A DNA stretch of 60,683 nt from Thiomargarita sp. (lineage in GTDB: Bacteria; Pseudomonadota; Gammaproteobacteria; Beggiatoales; Beggiatoaceae). The notes beneath the pieces are model-generated. The model ran no database searches, had not been told where the DNA came from, and worked only from the letters and a program-made list of their open reading frames with translations. The stretch lies in NCBI GenBank assembly GCA_020721005.1, contig DYNP01000002.1:130815-191497 (forward strand), written 5' to 3'. This document shows, in pieces, positions 1-8,876 of this stretch (position 1 is the first letter of the stretch; each line of letters begins with the position of its first letter). Made by a program: the position numbers and the translations under genes.

Positions 1-107
1 GAGAATAGTTTTTTATATCCCCTGTCATATATTTGGGGAATTTTTCCGCTCATTTTTTCTCCTGACCTTTCAGTTTTTACACAATATTTTAGCATACTTA
101 CCCCATA

Positions 108-131
108 AGGTTGGGTCATTGGACCCAACCT
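108..131. repeat. Perfect hairpin downstream of the MerR-type gene
   Basis: A 10-bp perfect inverted repeat (AGGTTGGGTC / GACCCAACCT, arms 108-117 and 122-131) with the 4-nt loop ATTG lies just past the stop codon of the minus-strand regulator gene. It may end the pheT-ihfA-merR transcript, but no T-run follows it on the minus strand, so a classical intrinsic terminator is not assured. Confidence 0.5.
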
Positions 132-137
132 ATTGAG

Positions 138-506
138 CTACTGTGTAATATCAGTTTTCAAGATGGCCAACACTTCTTCCAACTCAAGTCGTATTTGATG
201 AATTATTTGCCAACTGGATTCTCCATGCGCAGCAGACGAGTCATCCACCAGTTGTTGCTTGGCGCCTCCAATGGTAAATCCTTGTTCATAAAGTAGGTTT
301 CTGATTTGACGAATGAGAATAACATCTTGACGTTGATAATAGCGACGATTGCCGCGCCGCTTGATGGGTTTTAATTGGACAAACTCCTGTTCCCAATAAC
401 GCAATACATGGGGCTTGACAGCACATAACTCACTGACTTCCCCTATGGTAAAATAGCGCTTGGCGGGAATAACAGGTAACTCATGATTATTCGTCGTGTC
501 CAACAT
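138..506 (-). CDS. MerR-family transcriptional regulator
   Basis: A 122-residue protein with a winged helix-turn-helix of MerR type at residues ~17-85. The signature [12 protein letters not shown] is followed by [10 protein letters not shown] and [13 protein letters not shown]. MerR proteins bind DNA as dimers. This short form lacks cysteines or an effector domain after the dimerisation helix, so no ligand can be named. Its start overlaps the end of ihfA by 20 nt, indicating translational coupling. A MerR-like gene directly after ihfA is the usual order in many gammaproteobacteria. Family assignment is firm; target genes are unknown. Confidence 0.88.
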   Translation of the reverse strand: MLDTTNNHELPVIPAKRYFTIGEVSELCAVKPHVLRYWEQEFVQLKPIKRRGNRRYYQRQDVILIRQIRNLLYEQGFTIGGAKQQLVDDSSAAHGESSWQIIHQIRLELEEVLAILKTDITQ

Positions 507-786
507 AACTTTCTACTCGCGCTCTTAATTTCTGTCCGGGCCGAAAAGTGACCACCCGACGAGCACTGATCGGGATTTCTTCCCCAGTTTTGGGATTGCG
601 GCCGGGTCGTTCATTTTTGGTCCGCAAATCAAAATTGCCAAAACCGGACAATTTAACCTGTTCCCCTTTCTCCAGGGCTAACCGAATCTCCTCAAAAAAC
701 AGATCCACCATTTCCTTAGCTTCCCGCTTATTCAATCCCATATCCTCAAATAACTTTTCTGCCATTGCTGCTTTTGTTAATGCCAT
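487..786 (-). CDS. ihfA: Integration host factor subunit alpha
   Basis: A 99-residue DNA-bending protein of the HU/IHF family. The N-terminal [14 protein letters not shown] helix, the GFGNFDLR turn and the beta-arm segment [20 protein letters not shown] (intercalating proline in RNPKTG) match IhfA. It forms a heterodimer with IhfB and bends DNA for recombination, replication and transcription. An AGGAA motif sits ~10 nt before the ATG. The gene lies 5 nt after pheT, the classic pheT-ihfA arrangement, and overlaps the following merR-type gene. Length is typical of the family (~99 aa). Confidence 0.96.
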   Translation of the reverse strand: MALTKAAMAEKLFEDMGLNKREAKEMVDLFFEEIRLALEKGEQVKLSGFGNFDLRTKNERPGRNPKTGEEIPISARRVVTFRPGQKLRARVESYVGHDE

Positions 787-791
787 GTCAC

Positions 792-3185
792 TTATTTCCT
801 TAATTGTGCACCCAAACTTTGTTCAAGTGTATTGAGCACTTCTTGCACTTCGGTCTCCACTTCGGATTCTCTCAGATTGCGAGAAGCGGCTTGAAATAGT
901 AAGCTGATCGCCAAACTTTTTTTCCCAGGAGGAATAGTTTCTCCCTGATAAACATCAAATAAATTCAATTCCATCAAACAGTCAGAGGCACGGTTTCGTA
1001 TACAGCTTATCACTTGTTCGGCACTGGTTTGAGCGTTGATCAGAATTGCAATATCCCTCCTTACAGACGGATATTTAGAAACGGCTTTGAATTTAGGAAG
1101 TGTATAGTTTAACAGTAAATCCAGCTGTAATTCAAATAAATAAACTGGAGGTAACAAATCCAACCGTTGAATAATCTCCGGATGTAGGGCACCCAATACC
1201 CCCACTTCCTCTTCTCCACGGTAAATAACCGCCGCTTGTCCTGGATGCAATGCCGGATGAAGTGCAGGTTGATACTGTAAATTTGCCAGGTGGCTTGAGG
1301 GAGTTAACAGGGCTTCAACATCCGCCTTTAGATCGAAGAAGTCCAATGGTTGATTGATTACGCCCCATTGCTCAGGCCACCGGGAGCCTGTTGCTACGCC
1401 GGCAATCATGGGTTGTTGTTGCAGTCCCTGAGGGGTTTGCATGAAGCACAAGCTGACTTCAAATAAACGGACCCGCGGTTGTTGACGTTGTTGATTGTAC
1501 AAAACTGCCGGCAACAAACCGGCCCACAATGTGGATCGCATTACTGCCAAGGTGCTGGCAATGGGATTGGCCAGGCTCAATAGGGGTACTTGAGGGGCCA
1601 ATTGCTGTTGCAGTTGAGGGTCAACAAAACTGTAGGTGATGGCTTCTTGATAACCCCGATGCACCAGGACATTTCGTAAATGTTGCACAGTTAACCAAGG
1701 CTGAGGATCCATGCTTAAAGTGGCTTGGGGGGCTCGACTGGGCAGTTGTTCATAGCCATAAATTCGGGCAATTTCTTCAATTAAATCAATTTCTTGACGA
1801 ATGTCAAATCGATAACTGGGGGGCGTGACCTGCCATTGCCAAACCGCGTGACCACCTTCCCAAACGGCTTGGGGAATTGGGTTCATGCCCAGCCGAGTTA
1901 AGATATCCACAATTTGGGCTGCGGGCACTTCTTGCCCCAAGATTCGAGTTACCCGGGCGCTTCTCAATACCAAGGTGGGAATTTCAGGCAATGCCTCAGG
2001 CACAACCACGGCTTGCTTAGGTCCCGCCTGCCCCCCGGCAATGGCTAAAATCAAGGCGGTGGCGCGTTCCAACGCTTGATCTTGTAAATGGGGGTCCACG
2101 CCTCGTTCAAAACGATAAGCCGCGTCGGTTTGTAAACCATAACGGCGAGCCGTGCCAGCCAAAGGTTGGGGACTGAAAAAGGCACTTTCTAAAAAAATGT
2201 GTTGAGTGCTGTCCTGCACTGCAGAATGTAGACCACCCATGATTCCCGCCAAAGCCAAGGGTTGCTGTTGATCGGCAATGACCAAGGTTTGAGCATCCAA
2301 CGTGACAGTTTGTCCATCCAACAGGGTCAATTGTTCCTGATCGGTGGCCAAACGCACTTCGATGCCACCCGATAAGCTTGCCAAATCAAAGGCATGCAAA
2401 GGTTGTCCCCATTCCAACATTACATAGTTGGTCACGTCCACCAAGGCGTTGATAGTGCGCAATCCACTGCGTCTCAAACGTTCAACCAACCAGATTGGAG
2501 AGGGGGCTTGAACATTGACGTTTTGAATAACCCGACCAAGATAGCGCGGACAGGCTGCCGAGGCTTGGATAATTACCGGAATTGTTGTATCAATGGTGGG
2601 GACCACAACTTCATATTCTGGGGGGGTGCAAACGGTATGAGCCAATACTGCCACTTCTCTGGCTAAGCCTCGAATGCTCAAACAGTCGCCCCTATTGGGA
2701 GTAAGACTTAATTCTAAACTGACATCATCCAATTGTAAATAGTCGCACAATTCCATGCCCAAAGGGGCTGTCGAAGGTAATTCCAAAATGCCTATTGAAC
2801 TGTCAGCTAAGCCCAATTCTTCTGCGGAACAGAGCATGCCTTCCGACTGCAAACCTCGCAGTTCAGTGGTCTCAATGAGTCGTTCAGATATTTGTGCTCC
2901 AGCCACAGCAGTGGCCACGCGCAGTCCGACGCGGACATTGTTGGCGCCACAGATGATTTGTAAGGGTAAATCTGAGCCCACCGTGACTTGACAAAGGGTT
3001 AATTTTTCCGCGTGAGGATGAGGAGAGACGGCGATGATTTCTCCCACAATTACTTGTTGACAGGTTTTGGCGACTGGAGAGACTGATTCGACTTCCAGGC
3101 CCGCCATGGTCAGGCGTTGGATCAATTGTTCCGTGGAAAATGGGTCGTGAGCCCATGTGTGTAACCAATGACGACTGAATTTCAT
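792..3185 (-). CDS. pheT: Phenylalanyl-tRNA synthetase beta subunit
   Basis: A 797-residue protein of normal length for bacterial PheT. It starts [11 protein letters not shown] and has the tRNA-binding OB-fold region (~40-150, including [15 protein letters not shown] and ICGANNVR). Next come the B3/B4 region ([29 protein letters not shown]), the B5 region ([24 protein letters not shown]) and a C-terminal anticodon-binding fold ([11 protein letters not shown]). With PheS it charges tRNA-Phe and edits misacylated tyrosine. GGAAA precedes the ATG by ~7 nt. The partner pheS is not upstream; instead there is a repeat-bearing gap and then a guanine-deaminase-like gene, so the normal pheS-pheT operon is split here. 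Confidence 0.97.
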   Translation of the reverse strand: MKFSRHWLHTWAHDPFSTEQLIQRLTMAGLEVESVSPVAKTCQQVIVGEIIAVSPHPHAEKLTLCQVTVGSDLPLQIICGANNVRVGLRVATAVAGAQISERLIETTELRGLQSEGMLCSAEELGLADSSIGILELPSTAPLGMELCDYLQLDDVSLELSLTPNRGDCLSIRGLAREVAVLAHTVCTPPEYEVVVPTIDTTIPVIIQASAACPRYLGRVIQNVNVQAPSPIWLVERLRRSGLRTINALVDVTNYVMLEWGQPLHAFDLASLSGGIEVRLATDQEQLTLLDGQTVTLDAQTLVIADQQQPLALAGIMGGLHSAVQDSTQHIFLESAFFSPQPLAGTARRYGLQTDAAYRFERGVDPHLQDQALERATALILAIAGGQAGPKQAVVVPEALPEIPTLVLRSARVTRILGQEVPAAQIVDILTRLGMNPIPQAVWEGGHAVWQWQVTPPSYRFDIRQEIDLIEEIARIYGYEQLPSRAPQATLSMDPQPWLTVQHLRNVLVHRGYQEAITYSFVDPQLQQQLAPQVPLLSLANPIASTLAVMRSTLWAGLLPAVLYNQQRQQPRVRLFEVSLCFMQTPQGLQQQPMIAGVATGSRWPEQWGVINQPLDFFDLKADVEALLTPSSHLANLQYQPALHPALHPGQAAVIYRGEEEVGVLGALHPEIIQRLDLLPPVYLFELQLDLLLNYTLPKFKAVSKYPSVRRDIAILINAQTSAEQVISCIRNRASDCLMELNLFDVYQGETIPPGKKSLAISLLFQAASRNLRESEVETEVQEVLNTLEQSLGAQLRK

Positions 3186-3221
3186 TGTAATTTCCGTTGT
3201 TACCAGTAGATAACTGAGTGA

Positions 3222-3382
3222 TTAGATCTTTTGCAAAGGGATGGGATTAATGATAAGGATGAGATCTGCCATTCAGTTAAGATACGTTGGAGTGGAGGCT
3301 TTAGCTGGTCAGCATTAGGCGCTTTGCAATTTGGGTGTGGGGGGGGATGCCTACGGCTGACCGGCTAAAGCCTCCACTCCAA
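3222..3382. repeat. Short copy of a dispersed inverted-repeat element
   Basis: Two 34-nt arms (3287-3320 and 3349-3382) with core TTGGAGTGGAGGCTTTAGC face each other around a 28-nt loop and could fold into a long hairpin. To the left, from ~3222, is a degenerate end module (TTAGATCTTTTGCAAAGG, then CAGTTAAGATAC). It matches the ends of the larger copies near 49.8-50.2 and 56.9 kb. The element fills most of the gap upstream of pheT, so it could also affect pheT transcription. No gene was seen in 3186-3431. Confidence 0.7.
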
Positions 3383-3431
3383 GCCGAATGAGATTTGAGG
3401 AAAAAGTCCTCTTTGGGAATGTTATCCTTAT

Positions 3432-3908
3432 TTAATATACAATTTTATGCACTTGTTGGCGCCAAGCTTCAAATGCACAATCTCCATTTACTTGTGGAAT
3501 GTGTAACAGGGGAATTTGTCGCTCTGCGGGCAATTTGGCAAGCTCTTGATAGATCAATTCGTCAATGAATCCAATGGCAGCCGCCTGTTCCCGGGTGTTG
3601 ACATAATAAACTCGTTGTAGACGAGCCCAGTAAATGGCGCCCAAGCACATGGCGCAGGGTTCACAACTGCTGTAAATTTCGCAGTCGGCCAACTGAAAAC
3701 TGTTGAGTTCTTGACAGGCTTGGCGGATAGCTATGATTTCTGCATGGGCTGTGGGATCTCGTTTGGAAACTACTCGATTGGTGCCAGTAGAGACCACTTT
3801 CCCCTGTTTCACAATCAGGGCTGCAAAGGGGCCGCCTTGCCCAGAAAGGACATTATCGACGGCCAATTCAAGTGTTTGTTGTATAAACTGATCGGTGTTG
3901 GTTTTCAT
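3432..3908 (-). CDS. guaD: Guanine deaminase-like nucleoside/base deaminase
   Basis: About 158 residues of the cytidine/guanine/tRNA-adenosine deaminase fold. Zinc and catalytic motifs are visible: PTAHAEIIAIR (HAE) and SSCEPCAMCLGAIYWAR (PCxxC). The GGPFAALIVK start, the AIGFIDELIYQEL segment and the C-terminal F-AW end resemble the short Bacillus-type guanine deaminase more than TadA, so guanine to xanthine conversion is the likely reaction. An in-frame GTG lies upstream at 3923, but the ATG at 3908 overlaps the DUF484 stop (ATGA) and is chosen. It occupies the place where xerC often follows DUF484. Substrate is inferred from similarity only. Confidence 0.8.
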   Translation of the reverse strand: MKTNTDQFIQQTLELAVDNVLSGQGGPFAALIVKQGKVVSTGTNRVVSKRDPTAHAEIIAIRQACQELNSFQLADCEIYSSCEPCAMCLGAIYWARLQRVYYVNTREQAAAIGFIDELIYQELAKLPAERQIPLLHIPQVNGDCAFEAWRQQVHKIVY

Positions 3909-4591
3909 AACAGTCTCAACCACATTTGTAAGAGATGGCTGATCAATTCTCCCATGTAACGCAATAAATCAGTGCTCATGCCACTGTGGAAACGAGACAC
4001 TTCTCGGCTGCCCATAGCCAATAGACCTTGTGGTTTGGGAATGCCCAGAGGAATGAGGACCACCGAGGCTACATTATTTTCTGGGAATAGGAAATCATGT
4101 TGCTTGTCTGACAATCGTCCGCAAATAAGTTGATTGCCTTCAAGAATGTTTTCAAATAACAGAAAAATTTGGGCATCGTATTCTACAAATTCTGGGCGTT
4201 CAATCAAGGGAGGAGGCGGCATAAAGAGTCGAATCACGGTGGCTTCAGTATTAAATTCTGCAGGTAAAATTTGATAAAGGGTGTCAAAAAATTCATCCAG
4301 ATGGTTGACCGCAGCCAATACCGTGATTAAACGTTGTATTTTTTGGTTGAGTTGTTCATTGTGTTGAGCAATGAGAATTAAATTTTCTAATTGGTGCTGT
4401 AGATGTCGATTTTCGTCTCGCAGCACTGAAAGTTGTTTTTCGATCAAAGAGATGGCATTGCCTTTAGCCGCATGGGGAATTTCCATCTTGGCCAATAACT
4501 CTTCATGGTAGGTAAAAAAGTCAGGATGACGCCGCAGATAATCGGTAACGGATTTTTCGGGCAGCTCATCATTGAGGGTTGATTTGTTCAT
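3905..4591 (-). CDS. DUF484 family protein
   Basis: A 228-residue protein of the DUF484 family. It starts with a short conserved region ([26 protein letters not shown]), then a coiled-coil stretch (~45-85), then a GAF-like alpha/beta domain. Function is not established. The gene overlaps dapF upstream (ATGA type, 4588-4591) and the deaminase gene downstream. The dapF-DUF484 order is conserved in gammaproteobacteria, normally ahead of xerC, which is not present here. Family assignment rests on sequence and context. Confidence 0.85.
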   Translation of the reverse strand: MNKSTLNDELPEKSVTDYLRRHPDFFTYHEELLAKMEIPHAAKGNAISLIEKQLSVLRDENRHLQHQLENLILIAQHNEQLNQKIQRLITVLAAVNHLDEFFDTLYQILPAEFNTEATVIRLFMPPPPLIERPEFVEYDAQIFLLFENILEGNQLICGRLSDKQHDFLFPENNVASVVLIPLGIPKPQGLLAMGSREVSRFHSGMSTDLLRYMGELISHLLQMWLRLL

Positions 4592-5418
4592 AGTTCAAGA
4601 TGACCTTCAAAAACATAGGTGACAGGTCCGGTCATGAATACCGGATGGGAGTTGCCTGCCCAGTGAATGGACAGTTGTCCTCCCGGCAGATGCACTTGCA
4701 CTGTGGAGTTTAATTTTTCCCATAATATCCCCAAAACCACCGCAGCGCAAGCCCCGGTGCCACAGGCTAAGGTTTCTCCAACGCCTCGTTCATATACTCT
4801 GAGTTTAATGGCAGATCTGTTGAGAATTTGCATAAAGCCAGCATTGACGCGTTGGGGAAATAGGGGATGTGACTCCAATCGAGGACCTAAGGTGTTGACT
4901 GGGGTTTGAGTTACAGAGTCTACCTGCAAGACTGCATGAGGATTGCCCATGGAGACTGCTCCAATTCGGTAACTGATATTGTCAATTTCCAACATATACT
5001 CAGGGGCTCTGTCTTTAACCAAAAGGGGAATTTCAAGAGGATTAAATCGAGGAGGTCCCATGTTGACTGTGACTTGGCCATCGGGCTCTATATGGGGATA
5101 GATGAGCCCGGAAGCTGTGTGCACAACCAGTTGATTTTTTGAGGTCAATCCCTTGTCTCGCACAAAGCGGGCAAAGCAACGGGCACCATTGCCACATTGA
5201 GAGACTTCTTGACCGTCGGCGTTGAAAATTCGATAGCCAAAATCAATGTTTGGAGCAGGACTATTTTCCACCAAGAGAATTTGGTCACATCCAATGCCCA
5301 AGTGTCGATCGGCCATCCAGCGCAATTGTTCCGAGGTTAGGGACAGAGATTGAGTTGTGGTGTCGATCATGATAAAGTCATTGCCGAGGCCGTGCATTTT
5401 GGTGAAGTGAATTTTCAT
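4588..5418 (-). CDS. dapF: Diaminopimelate epimerase
   Basis: A 276-residue enzyme, normal for DapF. It interconverts LL- and meso-diaminopimelate for lysine and peptidoglycan synthesis in the cytoplasm. The N-terminal [15 protein letters not shown] signature is present. Both catalytic cysteines are present, in SQCGNGARC and [11 protein letters not shown]. It is first in a tightly overlapping dapF-DUF484-deaminase operon. The 241-nt gap upstream carries a large inverted repeat shared with the divergent TPR gene's upstream region. Confidence 0.97.
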   Translation of the reverse strand: MKIHFTKMHGLGNDFIMIDTTTQSLSLTSEQLRWMADRHLGIGCDQILLVENSPAPNIDFGYRIFNADGQEVSQCGNGARCFARFVRDKGLTSKNQLVVHTASGLIYPHIEPDGQVTVNMGPPRFNPLEIPLLVKDRAPEYMLEIDNISYRIGAVSMGNPHAVLQVDSVTQTPVNTLGPRLESHPLFPQRVNAGFMQILNRSAIKLRVYERGVGETLACGTGACAAVVLGILWEKLNSTVQVHLPGGQLSIHWAGNSHPVFMTGPVTYVFEGHLEL

Positions 5419-5424
5419 ATTTTG

Positions 5425-5600
5425 TTTGTCTGATTTTATTTGTCTGATTCAGGATGTTTGAATCAGAATTTTCAAAATTTTGGAATTTTCAGAATAGCAC
5501 CTCAATCCTAATAAATCCTCGATACCCATTCTGGAAATTTTATAATTCTGAAAATTCTGATTCAGACAAATAAAATCAGACATCTTGATTCAGACATCCG
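5425..5600. repeat. Long AT-rich imperfect inverted repeat
   Basis: Left arm ~5425-5496 and right arm ~5527-5600 are imperfect reverse complements. Each contains TTTGTCTGATT and GAATCAGAATTTTCA-type words. They occupy most of the divergent gap between dapF and the TPR gene. The arms are built from short repeated motifs. The structure could fold into a hairpin or be a remnant of a small non-coding mobile repeat. No gene is visible here. Confidence 0.6.
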
Positions 5601-5659
5601 TGAGTCACGCAAGGCTGGGAATGAGAACAATGTTCCCAAAATAAAAGGTAAAGGAGAAA

Positions 5660-5983
5660 ATGATGAGCAGTGCACCGATTATTCGTAATTTGGAGTTGTT
5701 ATTGGAACAGGGTCAAGACACTGCTGTGTTGCGTTTTAGCTTGGGAAGTGCTTATTTGAAAGAGAAACAGTGGGTTAAGGCAATTGAACATTTACAGCAG
5801 GCCGTGATTTGTGATCCGGAGTATTCAGCGGCTTGGAAACAGTATGGCAAAGCTTTGGTTGAAAATGAGCAGGTTGCCGAGGCTGTGGCAGTGTATCAGA
5901 AGGGAATAGAGGTTGCTCAGAATAAGGGCGATATACAAGCAGTTAAGGAAATGACCGTGTTTTTGAAACGATTACAGAAATAA
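5660..5983 (+). CDS. Small tetratricopeptide-repeat protein
   Basis: A 107-residue protein consisting almost entirely of TPR helices. AVLRFSLGSAYLKEKQWVKA and AAWKQYGKALVENEQVAEA are the A helices, and the EHLQQAVICDPE stretch has the typical TPR proline turn. TPR proteins mediate protein-protein contacts; the partner is unknown. AAGGAG lies 5 nt before tandem ATGs at 5660 and 5663. No signal peptide. It converges on the HTH gene with only 9 nt between stops. Confidence 0.85.
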   Translation: MMSSAPIIRNLELLLEQGQDTAVLRFSLGSAYLKEKQWVKAIEHLQQAVICDPEYSAAWKQYGKALVENEQVAEAVAVYQKGIEVAQNKGDIQAVKEMTVFLKRLQK

Positions 5984-5992
5984 TTTATGGGT

Positions 5993-6424
5993 TTAAAGAA
6001 GGTTTTTGATAAGTTGCTGGAGTCGTTCCAATTCTGCATTTAACGGGAAAGGCGCATGAGTCTTTGCTTCATTCAAGTGGTTAGCCAAGGTTTCCAGCAA
6101 TAGATGACACCTTCTTAGGGCATGTTGGGACTTGATCAGTTGTTGAGTAATGCTGGACAGGTGGCTGGTCAAGGCGACCGGGTCTGTTAAAGGGGTGGTT
6201 TCATGTTCCCGGCCCTTGTCATGGGTGGCTTCTGCTTTGATTTTCTCCAGTTTATTGAAGAAGTTATCTTCCAATTGCAGAGTGGGGAAAACTCGGGACA
6301 GTTCTGTCAGGGTGATTTTTCCTTCAAAAGTGGCCAGTTCATTGTGTTTGATTTTGGCTTGTAAAGTGCCGCGATTCACACCCGCAAGTTGGGCGGCTTT
6401 GGATAAGGTCAGTAGTTCGGACAT
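5993..6424 (-). CDS. Helix-turn-helix domain protein, role unknown
   Basis: A 143-residue protein. The first ~55 residues (LLTLSKAAQLAGVNRGTLQAKIKHNEL) look like a MerR/excisionase-type helix-turn-helix, followed by a predicted helical, charged C-terminal half with no recognised domain. Similar N-termini occur in poorly annotated gammaproteobacterial proteins. A DNA-binding role is inferred only. It lies downstream of the lipoprotein gene, with a 111-nt gap containing an 8-bp inverted repeat. Confidence 0.6.
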   Translation of the reverse strand: MSELLTLSKAAQLAGVNRGTLQAKIKHNELATFEGKITLTELSRVFPTLQLEDNFFNKLEKIKAEATHDKGREHETTPLTDPVALTSHLSSITQQLIKSQHALRRCHLLLETLANHLNEAKTHAPFPLNAELERLQQLIKNLL

Positions 6425-6466
6425 GGTGAGGGTGCCTGGTGGATGAGAGTATGGAATGCCCTCACC
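6425..6466. repeat. Inverted repeat ahead of the HTH gene
   Basis: Perfect 8-bp arms GGTGAGGG (6425-6432) and CCCTCACC (6459-6466) are separated by 26 nt, directly abutting the ATG of the minus-strand HTH gene. This could be an autoregulatory operator or a 5'-leader hairpin masking the start site. Neither is proven. Confidence 0.35.
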
Positions 6467-6535
6467 GCCGTTGACTCAAAAAGGGTGGCTGATCGGGTAT
6501 TACAGGGTAAGCAAGGGCAGGTAAACAGTGGATTA

Positions 6536-7210
6536 TCAGAACATGGTATCCAATTTGGGCAGGGGGGTTAATTTTGCCATCGATTGAGTTTGAGGGGTAA
6601 AGTGTACAATATCTACCTGACCCAATGCATATTCTGCCATTTTTTCCAGTAAAGCTGCAACTTCGGAAAGATAAAGTTGATCCGTGTAAACTTTTCCCGA
6701 TTTGGGAATTAAGTAATATTCCCAAGCAGTTGTTTTGGAATCCAGCAGTTGCTTTAAGAAAGTTTCTTGGAGGTCAAAAGTAATGTGTTCATTATAGACA
6801 CATTTGCCATAAATTTCTAGCGAGGAACAGTTTTCTTGACGTTTTAAGAGGGAAACGGGAAGGATTTTATTACCTTGATTAGGGTCGTAATTGACTTGAT
6901 AAAAATTTTGCCATCCCAAGCCATTGCCGGGACCTGTGTAGTAGATGACATTGTAGACTCGATAAGCACTTTTGCCGGTGCGCTTATCTAAGGTACCTTG
7001 AAGAAAATTATCATCTAAAATGGTGTCGTAGAGTCCTTGGGCAATTTGAAAACCTTTCAACGTAGAAAAAGTAACGACGTTAGTATGAGGATCTTCTTGA
7101 ATTTCTATTGCGCGTTTAAAGTAATCTTTACTGGGGGCAGGTTTGGTGGGTTGAAACCCACAATTTACGAGTAAAAGTAGGGCGCCAATTGTCAGCATGA
7201 TCAATTTCAT
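6536..7210 (-). CDS. Putative lipoprotein of unknown function
   Basis: A 224-residue protein. The N-terminus MKLIMLTIGALLLLVNC is a hydrophobic signal ending in a cysteine at residue 17, which looks like a lipobox although Asn at -1 is atypical. The remainder is soluble and tyrosine-rich with segments such as NVIYYTGPGNGLGWQNFYQVNYDPNQ. It has extra cysteines (CSSLEIYGKC) that could form a disulfide outside the cytoplasm. AGGA lies 6 nt before the ATG. I do not recognise a family. Anchoring in the inner or outer membrane is inferred from the signal sequence. Confidence 0.6.
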   Translation of the reverse strand: MKLIMLTIGALLLLVNCGFQPTKPAPSKDYFKRAIEIQEDPHTNVVTFSTLKGFQIAQGLYDTILDDNFLQGTLDKRTGKSAYRVYNVIYYTGPGNGLGWQNFYQVNYDPNQGNKILPVSLLKRQENCSSLEIYGKCVYNEHITFDLQETFLKQLLDSKTTAWEYYLIPKSGKVYTDQLYLSEVAALLEKMAEYALGQVDIVHFTPQTQSMAKLTPLPKLDTMF

Positions 7211-7874
7211 AATTATCCTAATTGTAGATCAATGAAGTTAAATCAAATAGATTATTTCTTAAAAATCAACTGGTTGAGAGATTTTAGACTGCCTTGAAAT
7301 TTTTAGCAGTTAAAAAATAATCAAATTTCCATATTCATATCTAAAACTGTGCCACTTCTTTCCTCCAGTAGAGATTTCCTCGTTTATCTCACTTGATTAA
7401 ATCCGTCCTGTAAATAGGCGTTGTAGAAGCCAAGTAAAATAGTAGGATTTGTGCAGAGTAACTCCATGAAATAAGGGAGTAATGACTTACTCACCTTACA
7501 CAAGGACCTGGTTATGCGGGTCAATTCGTAAGCGTAGTAAGACGGATAGAAGCACGCCATAACGCTTGATTTTGGTATAAACTTTGTCGCGCCGAAACTC
7601 ATCATAGGGAGCTTATTCTTGGTACATAAGCCGAGGAGCTGCCCAACTTAGCAACCGGTTATCGAGTGGGGTTCTGCATTTCTAGGTATTAAGAAAGTAT
7701 AATACTGCAATTTCTAGATTAATGCTTGACTATTTTAGCGAAACCCTTGGGCAGATTCAATTTTACTCATTTTTTTGCCCTTCTTAAAAGGGTTGATTAT
7801 TTTACCCCTAAGCAAGATTATCGCTCTTTCCGTATTGCAGCGCACCTTCAAATGATCTAAAATGAGCCTTCTCA
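7211..7874. other. Intergenic region with possible gene debris
   Basis: No convincing gene in this 664-nt stretch. Between ~7384 and 7620, minus-strand frames give short protein-like stretches interrupted by stops and frame changes. This could be decayed coding DNA, but no family is recognised. A candidate promoter for phaE lies at 7793-7821. A small CCCTT/AAGGG hairpin is seen near 7780-7793. Confidence 0.4.
7793..7821 (+). promoter_or_regulatory. Candidate sigma-70 promoter for phaE-phaC
   Basis: TTGATT (7793-7798) and GATTAT (7816-7821) are separated by exactly 17 nt, each matching four of six consensus bases. Predicted start of transcription is about 7828, giving a ~50-65 nt leader before phaE. 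Confidence 0.3.
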
Positions 7875-7892
7875 ATGACCAGGACAGTGCAG

Positions 7893-8873
7893 ATGGCAAC
7901 GACGACGTCCGCTTGGACAGAAACCCTTGATCTGTGGTGGCAAACTTTACTTCCCTCAGTTGCTCCAGACTCGTATCAAGTACTTAAAAAATTCCTAGAG
8001 CAGGGTAAGCATTATTTTCGTTTCAATGAGGAGTTTTTAAAATCATTTCAAACCTTGGCTCAGCAACCGACCAGTTCTCCCGATGACTGGCAAACTTTGT
8101 GGGAACAAAGTTGCTCCTCTTTGAAGGAACAGTTCCTAGCCACCACGCAAGAATATTCCAGTTTTAGCACTTTCCCTCTAGAACATTGGCAAACCTTTGT
8201 TGCCAGTTTTTTTGCAATTCCCAAGGAATTATTGGCCCATTTCAATGTTGCAGCTCTAGATCCAACTTCCCCCCAATTTGCCGACAAATTAAAACCATTA
8301 TTGACACTGGCCAATGCCAAATATGCTCAAGAATGGCAAAAGCAAATTTATACCCTGTTACAATTGGCCACTCGCTATCAAAAAGCTCAAGAAGCCTATG
8401 TTGCCAGTTTAAATCAGATCACCTATCAAACCGTTGAATTATTCAAAAAAAGAATGTTAGAACTGAGTGCACATGAGCCCAGCATTGACAGTTTGAGAAC
8501 AGTTTATGATCAATGGGTTAATTGTGGTGAGGAAGTGTACACTCAGGTGGCCAGCACCCCAGAATTTGGCACCGTTTATGCCGAATTGCTCAACAGTTTC
8601 CTGGCGTTTCAACACAGTCGACAACAATGGCTTGACAGTGGCTTAGCTCAACTAAACATTCCCACTCATCAAGAATTGAATACCATGAACAAGCGCCTGC
8701 ATCAGATGCGCCGAGATTGGCGAAAACTTCAAGAATCTTTGCCACAAATTCAACATTTGCAAGCTCAGATCGACAGTTTACAATCAGAATTAGCCATTCT
8801 TAAAGCCGCTTCCACTCAGGTTACCAAAAAGAGTTCCCCCAAAAAAATCATTCCCCCTTCACCAGGAAAGTAA
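7893..8873 (+). CDS. phaE: Class III PHA synthase subunit PhaE
   Basis: About 326 residues matching PhaE, the accessory subunit that pairs with a class III PhaC to polymerise hydroxyacyl-CoA into storage polyester on granules. Tryptophan-rich start (W-TLDLWWQTLLP), long helical body and C-terminal coiled coil (HQMRRDWRKLQESLPQIQHLQ) are typical of the family. An upstream in-frame ATG at 7875 is possible. The ATG at 7893 has AGGA 8 nt upstream and is preferred. phaC follows after 3 nt, so the two form an operon, as expected for a two-subunit enzyme. Confidence 0.88.
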   Translation: MATTTSAWTETLDLWWQTLLPSVAPDSYQVLKKFLEQGKHYFRFNEEFLKSFQTLAQQPTSSPDDWQTLWEQSCSSLKEQFLATTQEYSSFSTFPLEHWQTFVASFFAIPKELLAHFNVAALDPTSPQFADKLKPLLTLANAKYAQEWQKQIYTLLQLATRYQKAQEAYVASLNQITYQTVELFKKRMLELSAHEPSIDSLRTVYDQWVNCGEEVYTQVASTPEFGTVYAELLNSFLAFQHSRQQWLDSGLAQLNIPTHQELNTMNKRLHQMRRDWRKLQESLPQIQHLQAQIDSLQSELAILKAASTQVTKKSSPKKIIPPSPGK

Positions 8874-8876
8874 ATT

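Noticed and set aside
3432-3923. tRNA-adenosine deaminase (TadA) as identity of the deaminase gene
   Set aside because: The zinc motifs fit both, but AIGFIDELIYQEL and the C-terminal F-AW region match short guanine deaminases better. TadA cannot be fully excluded.
7384-7605. A 73-codon minus-strand frame
   Set aside because: No recognisable domain, no ribosome-binding site, and neighbouring frames show similar short fragments. Kept only as possible debris.
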